DNA of 13,451 nucleotides, taken from the NCBI GenBank assembly GCA_002385475.1, contig DGDO01000115.1, forward strand, positions 1-13,451, in the 5' to 3' direction. Shown here piece by piece: positions 6,749-13,451 of the stretch. The DNA comes from Candidatus Sordicultor fermentans (GTDB lineage Bacteria > Atribacterota > Atribacteria > Atribacterales > Caldatribacteriaceae). Each line of letters begins with the position of its first letter. Position 1 is the first letter of the stretch. Under the pieces are notes generated by a model. That model was not told the DNA's origin and made no database searches. It was given only the letters and a program-made list of their open reading frames with translations. A program made the position numbers and the translations under genes.

Positions 6749-6780
6749 TGCCATACAATAATACTGCCATACAATAATAC
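6749..6780. repeat. Perfect tandem duplication of 16 bp
   Basis: TGCCATACAATAATAC occurs twice in a row (6749-6764 and 6765-6780) with no mismatch. It lies about 40-70 bp upstream of the -35 region of the next gene. It could be a recent duplication or a pair of regulator sites. Confidence 0.8.
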
Positions 6781-6817
6781 CGGAGTACAGAAAAGAGCAA
6801 AGGATGGGGAAGAAAGA

Positions 6818-6846
6818 TTACCGTGGATTTTGCGGTTGAGTATAAT
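6818..6846 (+). promoter_or_regulatory. Promoter of the membrane-oxidoreductase fusion gene
   Basis: A perfect TATAAT (6841-6846) lies 17 bp after a weak -35, TTACCG (6818-6823). Transcription would start near 6853, just ahead of the ribosome binding site AGGAGAGGG (6856-6864), giving a leader of only about 14 nt. The weak -35 suggests help from an activator, and the 16-bp tandem repeat upstream is a candidate site for one (inference). Confidence 0.5.
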
Positions 6847-6866
6847 AGATAAAAAAGGAGAGGGAA

Positions 6867-8939
6867 ATGGAAGAAAATAGAAAAATAAAAATACCGGGTA
6901 TGCTTTATATACTCATTTCGTTTATCCCCTGGATTATTTACTGGATACTGTGCAGCATGGGAAATACTTTAGGAGTGCTTATCCCCTTAATAATCTCTTT
7001 AATTCTCATAAATCCTCAAGTCCAGAGACGAGACTTCAATTTGATGGATATTACTTCTCTTCTCTATTTTAGTATAGCTAATGTTGCTACTTTTATCTTT
7101 AATGTGAGTGTATTTATGGAGCAGAATGGCTTTATGGGATATTTTGTTCTATTTTTGATGGCCTTGATTTCCATAATTGTAAAACAACCTTATACTCTTC
7201 AGGTATCAAAAAGAGATTATCCAGAAGCATACTGGAAGGACAAATCTTTTTTAGCTATAAATAACCTGATAACTGCGGTTTGGGCTGGTATTTTTCTATC
7301 TAATGCGGTTATATTCCTATTTTTCTCTTTTCCTTTCACCGTTATATTGTCCAATGTTCTGGTTGCCCTGGGCATAATTTTCTCCACAATTTTTCCTATC
7401 AAAGCGCCTGCTTACTTCACTACTAAAGAATTTAAAAGATACGACTGGAATGTGAGAGTAGAACCGAAAATTCCAAAAGGGGAGAATGAATATGATGTTA
7501 TAATCGTCGGCTCAGGTATTGCTGGCTTGGTGTGTGGTGCTTTGCTCTCTCGGAGGGGCTATAAAGTACTGGTTATGGAGCAACATTCTCAGGTGGGTGG
7601 TTATTGCTCTTCTTTTCAAAGAGGAGGGTTTGTTTTTAATACCGGGGTGGAGGATGTAAGTGGGTTGTGGGAGAGGGGTCCTGTCACCCGCCTTTTGGAG
7701 GTATTAGGTCTAAAAAGAGAAGACTTATTTGTGCGAAATACTACAAGATATATTTTGAAAGGAGAGGAAATTAGCGCTAACAATTTAGAAGAGTTTACAA
7801 ATGCGCTCTCCAGCATTCATCCCGAAGAAAAAGATAATATTTCTTCCTTCTTCAGTGATGCCGAGCGAGCTTATATAGAATGCTACCAGGGTACAGAAAT
7901 TTATGGTGTTCCCTTGCCTGCAGAATTAATCGTGAAAGTTTGGGGAGAGAGGGAACTTTTAGATTATCCTCGAAAGTGTCCTCTCTTTTATGACTGGATG
8001 AATAAGACCTATATAGAGAAACTCGATGAATACTTTAATGATGAAGACTTAAAATATCTGATGAGCGCTCTCCTGGGTTATGTGGGGACAGAGCCGGAGA
8101 AAACACCTGCCAGCAGCGCACTTACCGCTTGTGTTTCCTATTACCTCCACGGAGGTTACTTCCCTAAAGGTGGTGCACAACGGTTTGCCAATACTTTGAG
8201 AGATTTTGTTGAAGAGCAAGGAGGAGAAGTTTTAACCAGGCACAAAGTAGATAAAATAGTTGTGGAAAAAGGTAAGGTTACAGGGGTAAGAAGAGGAGAG
8301 AATACTTTTGAAGCCCCCATAGTTGTTGCTAATGCCAATGCTAAAACTACCTTTTTAGAGCTGGTGGGAGAAGATATTTTGGACAAGGAGTTTACCAGGT
8401 ATATAAAAGGATTAAAGATGTCGCCCTCTGCTTTTATGGTATTTTTGGGTGCTGATGTGGATTTATCGAGTTATCCCACGCTTATTAAGAATTTAGATGA
8501 GGGGTATGAAATTATCATTAATTCTAATGCTGATCCAGCTTTGGCACCAGATGGTAAATCCAGTATTACCCTGATAAGAGGAGCAAACTACCACGATTTT
8601 CCAGAAAGAGGAACTGAAGAGTATGTAAAGAAGAAAGAAGAGATGAAAGAGATGCTAATTCAGAAAGCGGAGAAGGTTATACCTGAACTTAAGGGGCATA
8701 TAGTCGTTCAGGATGCAGCAACGCCAAAAACTCTGGAGAGATATACCTTGATGCCTGAAGGCGCTCTTTATTCCTTCGACCAGTCCGTAGAAGTTAAAAG
8801 ACCCTATTTTAAAGCACCCTTAAAGGGTCTGTATTTAGCAAGTGCCTCAACTTTCCCGGGAGGGGGAATAGAGGCAGTGGTAATGTCCGGAATTATTTGT
8901 GCCAATGATATATGTGGGTGGGAAGGTGGATTGCTATAA
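6867..8939 (+). CDS. Membrane domain fused to a CrtI/CrtISO-like FAD-dependent oxidoreductase
   Basis: A 690-residue protein in two parts. Residues 10-185 hold about six hydrophobic helices and the loop KQPYTLQVSKRDYPEAYW, a pattern also seen in stand-alone membrane proteins of unknown function. Residues 208-690 are an FAD-dependent amine-oxidase-fold enzyme of the phytoene desaturase/carotenoid isomerase/retinol saturase group. Its dinucleotide-binding motif is VIIVGSGIAGL (211-221), with ribose-binding Glu238, VGGYCSS (243-249), and a C-terminal FAD motif GLYLASASTFPGGGIEA (654-670). It probably acts on a polyene or other lipid at the inner face of the membrane. No phytoene synthase or other carotenoid gene is visible, so the substrate is unknown. 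The start is ATG, with AGGAGAGGG at 6856-6864. Confidence 0.85.
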   Translation: MEENRKIKIPGMLYILISFIPWIIYWILCSMGNTLGVLIPLIISLILINPQVQRRDFNLMDITSLLYFSIANVATFIFNVSVFMEQNGFMGYFVLFLMALISIIVKQPYTLQVSKRDYPEAYWKDKSFLAINNLITAVWAGIFLSNAVIFLFFSFPFTVILSNVLVALGIIFSTIFPIKAPAYFTTKEFKRYDWNVRVEPKIPKGENEYDVIIVGSGIAGLVCGALLSRRGYKVLVMEQHSQVGGYCSSFQRGGFVFNTGVEDVSGLWERGPVTRLLEVLGLKREDLFVRNTTRYILKGEEISANNLEEFTNALSSIHPEEKDNISSFFSDAERAYIECYQGTEIYGVPLPAELIVKVWGERELLDYPRKCPLFYDWMNKTYIEKLDEYFNDEDLKYLMSALLGYVGTEPEKTPASSALTACVSYYLHGGYFPKGGAQRFANTLRDFVEEQGGEVLTRHKVDKIVVEKGKVTGVRRGENTFEAPIVVANANAKTTFLELVGEDILDKEFTRYIKGLKMSPSAFMVFLGADVDLSSYPTLIKNLDEGYEIIINSNADPALAPDGKSSITLIRGANYHDFPERGTEEYVKKKEEMKEMLIQKAEKVIPELKGHIVVQDAATPKTLERYTLMPEGALYSFDQSVEVKRPYFKAPLKGLYLASASTFPGGGIEAVVMSGIICANDICGWEGGLL

Positions 8940-9025
8940 ACAAGCTGTCTGCTTTTGCGCCTGAGTTTGATGAAGCCAGATTTTGTATGTCCGTGTTTCA
9001 TCACCGGAAATCCCATAGAGAATAA

Positions 9026-9032
9026 GAGGTGA
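9026..9032 (+). promoter_or_regulatory. Ribosome binding site favouring ATG at 9038
   Basis: GAGGTGA lies 5 nt before ATG at 9038. The in-frame GTG at 9029 is inside this site, and only a poor purine stretch precedes it. The ATG is therefore the better start. Confidence 0.65.
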
Positions 9033-9037
9033 GAGAA

Positions 9038-10075
9038 ATGCTTGAAGAAACACTGAGTACGGTTGTTGAGAGAATGAAGAAGCATCGCTCGCTTTATGAA
9101 CAGAATGAAATGGCAGTAAGGAGCCAAGTAATCGAACCTGTTTTAAGAGGTTTAGGATGGGATATTGAAAATCCTGAAGAAGTACAGCCAAATGTTTCTA
9201 CTGAGGAGGGCATCCCAGATTACTCTCTTTTTAAAAATAACAAGAAGGTGTTGTTTGTTGAAGCGAAGAAGTTATCAGTTGATGTAGAACAAAGAGAAGT
9301 TATTCGTCAGTTAGCTAAATATTGTTTTGGTGAGGGGATGAAATATGGGGTTCTAACGAATGGCGCGGTTTGGGTACTTTTTAGAGCTTTTCAAGAAGGT
9401 ACTACAATGGCAGAACGTATAGTTTGGAAAATTGATGTCGAAAATGATGAAATGACAGCAATTGTTAGAAAGCTTAATACCATTTCAAAAGAGAATATAA
9501 TAGATATCGAGAATCTTATAAAAAAGCTCTACATCTTAGATGAGATTTGGCATTCTTTATTAGACGAGCCAAAAGACTTGGTTAGAGGATTTATCCCGGT
9601 TTTCGAAGCTTTAATTAAAGAGGGATATCCGGAATATGAATTTGAGCAAACCGAAATTGAAGATTTCATAAAAGAAAGGATAAAAGAGCTTGTTTCTCCT
9701 GCTGAAGAGTATGTAACAGAATCTATCCCTCTTGTGGAGCCTATTGTATTAAGAGGCACCCAGCCAAGAAAAATGAAGATTGGGACCGATGTCTATGAGA
9801 TTAGAAATTCATATGATATTTTAGTGAATACCGCAGAGTGGCTAATCAGAAAAGGCAAACTAAGAAAAGAAAGTTGTCCCATTCCAATTGGACACAAGAG
9901 AAATTTAGTGAATACTCAGCCTAAGCATAGATATGGAGATGATTTTAGAGCGCCGAAAAGGTTATCTAACGGTTTATATATTGAAACTCATTATAGTACT
10001 ACATCGTGTATAACTAATGCTAGGAAGCTTCTTGAAAGATGCGGGTATCGGGAGGATACGCTAGAAGTACAATAA
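9038..10075 (+). CDS. PD-(D/E)XK nuclease-like protein with a type I restriction HsdR N-terminal-like domain
   Basis: A 345-residue soluble protein. Residues 25-130 resemble the HsdR N-terminal nuclease fold: SQVIEPVLRGLGWD (Glu33), IPDYSL (Asp61), VLFVEAK (Glu75, Lys77), the RQLAKYCF helix (Gln91) and VLTNGAVWVLF. The D...E-x-K arrangement is the nuclease core, so the catalytic residues look intact. A central helical region follows. The C-terminal part (about 240-345) has YEIRNSYDILVNTAEWL and RLSNGLYIETHYS, a recurring domain whose function I do not know. No methyltransferase, specificity or helicase subunit is nearby, so it is not a classical restriction system. It could serve defence or DNA repair. 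The gene downstream is 137 nt away. The in-frame GTG at 9029 would add three residues. Confidence 0.7.
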   Translation: MLEETLSTVVERMKKHRSLYEQNEMAVRSQVIEPVLRGLGWDIENPEEVQPNVSTEEGIPDYSLFKNNKKVLFVEAKKLSVDVEQREVIRQLAKYCFGEGMKYGVLTNGAVWVLFRAFQEGTTMAERIVWKIDVENDEMTAIVRKLNTISKENIIDIENLIKKLYILDEIWHSLLDEPKDLVRGFIPVFEALIKEGYPEYEFEQTEIEDFIKERIKELVSPAEEYVTESIPLVEPIVLRGTQPRKMKIGTDVYEIRNSYDILVNTAEWLIRKGKLRKESCPIPIGHKRNLVNTQPKHRYGDDFRAPKRLSNGLYIETHYSTTSCITNARKLLERCGYREDTLEVQ

Positions 10076-10137
10076 AAACTAGAGGAGCGGGACTTCTGAT
10101 GGCGTAGTATAGGCGATCTTGTTCTCTCTACTGGGTT

Positions 10138-10165
10138 TTGGCTGAGTCACAACTTAGTATATACT
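10138..10165 (+). promoter_or_regulatory. Possible promoter of the phosphoesterase-ATPase operon
   Basis: TTGGCT (10138-10143), a 16-bp spacer and TATACT (10160-10165) form a fair sigma-70-like pair. The -10 sits inside a 10-bp palindrome AGTATATACT (10156-10165), which might be an operator. AGGGGGGAT (10198-10206) is the ribosome binding site for ATG at 10213. Confidence 0.35.
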
Positions 10166-10212
10166 TAGGATGTCAGATGAGGTTATTTTGAGAAGAAAGG
10201 GGGGATGAAAAG

Positions 10213-11274
10213 ATGAAAGTACTTCATACGGCAGATATCCATTTAAGGGAATATGAAGATGAGAGGTGGAAGGCGCTTCAAAAGCTGATTGAGATTGGAA
10301 AGGCAGAAAAGGTTGAGCTTTTTGTAATAAGCGGTGACCTTTTTGATAGAGGGATTGACGCCGAAACTTTAAGACCTAAGATAAGGGAAATTTTCTCGAA
10401 TACTGGTTTTAAAATAGTCCTGATTCCTGGAAACCACGATGATGAATCATATAAAAGCGGTATGTACTTTGGCGAAGACACAATTATCTTAAACGACTTA
10501 AATGAGCCTTTTGAATATAAAGATGTAAGGATATGGGGGTTACCTTTTGAACCCCTGGAGGGGGAAAAGGTTGTTGAAAAGCTCCGTTCTATAGCTAATA
10601 ATTTAACTTCAGACAGGAAGAATATTCTACTATATCACGGTGAATTGCTTGATGCTTTCTTCTCCAGGAGAGATTTTGGAGAAGAAGGTGAAGAGAGATA
10701 TATGCCGGTCAAATTATCTTACTTCAAAGATTTGAATCTTGATTACATACTTGCTGGACACTTTCATTCCCGATTTGATATGTGGAAGTTAGAAAAAGGA
10801 GGCTACTTTGTTTACCCTGGTTCACCCGTATCAATAACTAAAAGAGAGACAGGACGGAGAAAAGTAAATATATTTGAAATCGGGCAGCCGCCCAGGGAGC
10901 ATCCTCTTGATACTTTTCATTTTGAGGAAGTGGTCATAGAACTGGACCCTTTTATGGGGGAAAATCCGGTAGAGATAGTAAAGGAACGACTTAAGGCATC
11001 CCATCCTGAAGCGAGTATTATCTTGACGGTTAGGGGATACATTAACAGTGAAGAGATTGAAATGAGCGAATCTGAGCTTGTAGAGCAAATAAAAGAAGTC
11101 ATTAAGGACAAACCGGTAGAAGAATATCTTGAATTCAGGGACATGTATACCATACTTGAAGATGACTTGTTTAAAAGCTTTATGAGCAAGCTCGCGGAGA
11201 CTCCTTTTACCGAAGAGAAGAAAAAAGAATTGCTTGACCTCACGATACAAGCGATGATGGAGGCCAGGTTATGA
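10213..11274 (+). CDS. SbcD/Mre11/YhaO-like metallophosphoesterase (DNA exonuclease subunit)
   Basis: A 353-residue calcineurin-like phosphoesterase of the Mre11/SbcD/YhaO kind, expected to be a two-metal (Mn) DNA nuclease working with an SMC-type ATPase. All family motifs are present and intact: HTADIH (Asp8, His10), SGDLFDRG (Asp42), PGNHD (Asn74, His75), YHGE (His142) and AGHFHSR (His183, His185). The C-terminal part (about 235-353) is the capping/ATPase-contact region and ends in a charged helical segment. The stop codon overlaps the next start as ATGA (11271-11274), so translation is coupled and the two proteins very likely form one complex. It is somewhat shorter than B. subtilis YhaO (about 400 residues). 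The exact substrate is unknown. Confidence 0.88.
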   Translation: MKVLHTADIHLREYEDERWKALQKLIEIGKAEKVELFVISGDLFDRGIDAETLRPKIREIFSNTGFKIVLIPGNHDDESYKSGMYFGEDTIILNDLNEPFEYKDVRIWGLPFEPLEGEKVVEKLRSIANNLTSDRKNILLYHGELLDAFFSRRDFGEEGEERYMPVKLSYFKDLNLDYILAGHFHSRFDMWKLEKGGYFVYPGSPVSITKRETGRRKVNIFEIGQPPREHPLDTFHFEEVVIELDPFMGENPVEIVKERLKASHPEASIILTVRGYINSEEIEMSESELVEQIKEVIKDKPVEEYLEFRDMYTILEDDLFKSFMSKLAETPFTEEKKKELLDLTIQAMMEARL

Positions 11275-13451
11275 GAGTAAAGGAATTCTCAATAATGCGA
11301 TATGGTCCTTTGTCCAATACCGGTAGAATATTGCTCCATAGCTTCAATCTGTTCTGGGGTAAAAATGAGGATGGGAAAACCCTCACCATAGATGCCCTGG
11401 TAAAGATGTTGTTGGGGCGAAGTGTCAGGGAGTTTGAGCACATAAATCGGGTAGAAGAAAATCCGGAGGGTTATGTAATCGTAGAAAGCGAAAAAGGTGA
11501 GGAAATTAAGCTTCCAGAAAGAGGAGACTTAACAAAGATTGCTGGTTTGACTTCTTCAGAATGCTGTAATATTTTCATAGTGAGGAATAGCAACCTGTCT
11601 ATTGCCCGTGACGCTGCTCAAGAGAGTAAATTTTATATCGATGTGACGGATCGTCTCACCGGTCTTAGAACAGGAGAAATCCGTAGAATAAAAGAGGCTC
11701 TCAAAGAAATGGGTAAGATAACCCCTCAGGGTGCATTTAGAGATATTAGAGATGAAAAATTAAAAACAAGAATAGAAGATGCACAAAACTTGATAGAGAA
11801 AATTAAAAGCCTATGCAAAGAAACCGAAGAAAAAAGGTTTGACGAACTTGAAAAAGAATCTGCAGAATTAAAGGAAGAAATAGAAAGAATAGATCGGGAA
11901 ATGAAAGCATTTGAAGATGCTAGAAAGAGAGAGAAATACGAAAGGGGACGAGAGGCATTAGATAATTTTAAAAGCTCTCTGGAGCGGCTCAAAAACTTGG
12001 AAGTTTACAATGAAGAAGATGAAAGATTATGGAGAGATTGCCATAGAGACATCATGACTCTTGAAGAAGAAAGGAAAAAGGTAGCTGAGGAGCTTGAGGA
12101 GAGTAAAGAAGAGTTCAAGACAATAAACGAGAAGTTAGATGAGGCAGAGAGAGATTTTCGGGTTCTTTCTGAGAGAAAGAAAAATCTGGATGAGGAAATT
12201 AAGCCGGAGTTAAGGGCTTATGAAAATAAAAGTGTAGAGTTGGTGCAGCAACAAGAAAAAGATAAGGTTTTCACTTTATTAGGGATAATTTTCGCAGTAT
12301 TGCTGGGGATATCTTTGCTTGGAGTTATTTTCAGCCCTTCGCCGTTATTTTATGCTCTGGTAATATTGTTTTCCGTCTTGGTTTTAGTATCGGTAGTGTT
12401 TCAACTTCGGCTGGTAAGGGAAAAAGCTCGACTTGCGAAGATACTGGAGAAGAATAAACTGTCTCTTTCAAAATTGGGGATAGAAGCAGAGAGTGTGGAA
12501 AAGATTCTTTTTAATATTCAGAGGTTTGATGAGGGTTATCACAGAAAATTTGAAGAGCTACAAGACATAAGAAGGAAAAGGGAAAACTTAGAAGAAAAAA
12601 TTGAAAATTTGCAAAGTAAGAAGATTCCGGAGATAGAGAATAAACTTAAAAGCCTTGAAGAAAAAATAGAAGAGATAAAAAGAAAATCAAAAGAAGAATC
12701 TTTAGAGGAATACACCGAGAAGCTCAAGTTAAAGCAAAAACTGGAAAGGTTATTAGGAGAGCAAAGAAGCATCTTAAAGAGCCACCTGGGGGAGAAGGGC
12801 AAAAGCTTGGAAGAAAATATTTCTTACTGGAGCGAAGAAATTGAAAAACTTGAGATATACGAGGATAAAGCTAAAAATGTGAAATATAGCGAGACTGCTG
12901 TAGTAGATTTGGGAAAGAAAAAGGCAGAACTGGAAGAGAAGTTAAAGGACATAAATGAGATTATGAAAGCCATTCGAAAGGATTTGGATGACATAGAGCG
13001 AAAGGTGAACGAAATTCTGCGATTAGAAGAAGAATATCTGCACTGTAAAACATTAGTGGATTTGGAAGCAGTTAAAGATGAATTGCAAAAATTTGTTGAT
13101 GAATGTGAAAATAACAGGAGCAATGTATTAGAAGTTATAAGAATTTTTGAAGAAATAGAAGCAGAAGAAAAAGAAAAGGTTTCTGAGCTTTTTGGCAGGG
13201 GAAGTTCCACGTCAAAATATTTTGGAGAGATAACTGATGGTCTTTATGAAGAAGTTGTATTCAATCGGGAAGAAGAAAGAATTAAAGTCAGGCGTAAGGA
13301 TAATATGATGCTGGAGGCAGAAAAGTTATCCGGTGGCGCATATGACCAGTTGTATTTTTCTATCAGACTTGCTCTGGGAGAAAGGCTTCTGGAAAATAAA
13401 AAAGGATTTTTTATTATGGATGACCCATTCATAAAAGCAGACCCGGATAGG
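11271..13451 (+). CDS. SMC/Rad50/YhaN-like ATPase with a membrane hairpin in its coiled coil (3' end outside window)
   Basis: Open for 727 codons from ATG at 11271 to the window edge, so the last residues are missing. The N-terminal ATPase half has Walker A GKNEDGKT (30-37). A first coiled coil covers about 160-330. Two hydrophobic helices (333-354 and 358-378) form a hairpin, and a second coiled coil covers about 380-640. The C-terminal half has the ABC signature LSGGAYDQL (686-694) and Walker B FFIMDDP (713-719). This layout fits YhaN-type partners of YhaO. There is no CxxC zinc hook; the membrane hairpin takes the apex position. Where a Q-loop glutamine is expected the sequence is FIVRNSNL (102-109). 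The upstream gene overlaps by 4 nt. It likely regulates or drives the nuclease at the membrane (inference). Confidence 0.85.
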   Translation, partial: MRVKEFSIMRYGPLSNTGRILLHSFNLFWGKNEDGKTLTIDALVKMLLGRSVREFEHINRVEENPEGYVIVESEKGEEIKLPERGDLTKIAGLTSSECCNIFIVRNSNLSIARDAAQESKFYIDVTDRLTGLRTGEIRRIKEALKEMGKITPQGAFRDIRDEKLKTRIEDAQNLIEKIKSLCKETEEKRFDELEKESAELKEEIERIDREMKAFEDARKREKYERGREALDNFKSSLERLKNLEVYNEEDERLWRDCHRDIMTLEEERKKVAEELEESKEEFKTINEKLDEAERDFRVLSERKKNLDEEIKPELRAYENKSVELVQQQEKDKVFTLLGIIFAVLLGISLLGVIFSPSPLFYALVILFSVLVLVSVVFQLRLVREKARLAKILEKNKLSLSKLGIEAESVEKILFNIQRFDEGYHRKFEELQDIRRKRENLEEKIENLQSKKIPEIENKLKSLEEKIEEIKRKSKEESLEEYTEKLKLKQKLERLLGEQRSILKSHLGEKGKSLEENISYWSEEIEKLEIYEDKAKNVKYSETAVVDLGKKKAELEEKLKDINEIMKAIRKDLDDIERKVNEILRLEEEYLHCKTLVDLEAVKDELQKFVDECENNRSNVLEVIRIFEEIEAEEKEKVSELFGRGSSTSKYFGEITDGLYEEVVFNREEERIKVRRKDNMMLEAEKLSGGAYDQLYFSIRLALGERLLENKKGFFIMDDPFIKADPDR

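Noticed and set aside
9029..9037. GTG at 9029 as the start of the nuclease gene
   Set aside because: The GTG is inside the Shine-Dalgarno site GAGGTGA that serves ATG at 9038.
10831..11250. 139-codon minus-strand open frame over the phosphoesterase gene
   Set aside because: The plus-strand frame has all the phosphoesterase motifs; this one has no recognisable motif or ribosome binding site.
12539..13210. Serine/phenylalanine-rich minus-strand open frames over the ATPase gene
   Set aside because: They mirror the Glu/Lys-rich coiled coil on the other strand and lack start signals.
1..13451. tRNA or rRNA genes
   Set aside because: No cloverleaf with a T-arm GGTTCRA motif or rRNA core sequence was seen on either strand by eye.

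Overview
The window is AT-rich bacterial DNA. Shine-Dalgarno sites are strong (GGAGG/GAGGAGG), GTG and TTG starts occur, arginine is mostly AGA/AGG, and the AspRS is the bacterial GAD-containing type. This fits an anaerobic Firmicutes-like or candidate-phylum bacterium, but nothing here fixes the taxon. All eight intact coding regions are on the + strand, and the last one runs off the right edge.

Left part (1-4478): a structured leader is followed by a ribokinase-family sugar kinase, HisRS (hisS) and AspRS (aspS). The hisS-aspS pair is co-transcribed, with a 7-nt overlap and aspS's ribosome binding site inside hisS. AspRS carries His31 and Gly81, which suggest a non-discriminating enzyme that would also charge tRNA-Asn.

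Middle part (4479-5516): about 1 kb without an intact gene. It holds an AT-rich spacer, a structured non-coding block, a decayed IS256/Mutator-family transposase with at least two frameshifts, and 16 tandem GAGGA/GATGA/GGTGA pentamers. The most notable pattern in the window is here. A 29-bp box followed by two abutting hairpins at 33-134 occurs again, inverted and diverged, at 4820-4932. The hairpin stems differ in sequence but keep their pairing. The two copies face each other around the kinase-hisS-aspS operon.

Right part (5517-13451): a multi-pass membrane protein with the motifs of the YhfC/CAAX-like intramembrane protease group. Next, from its own promoter, comes a 690-residue fusion of an N-terminal membrane domain with a CrtI/CrtISO-like FAD oxidoreductase. 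Then comes an orphan PD-(D/E)XK nuclease resembling the HsdR N-terminus. Last is a translationally coupled pair: an SbcD/Mre11/YhaO-like phosphoesterase and an SMC/Rad50/YhaN-like ATPase whose coiled coil is interrupted by a two-helix membrane hairpin. The last three genes look like a DNA-processing or possibly defence-related cluster, with the Mre11/Rad50-like pair predicted to sit at the membrane.
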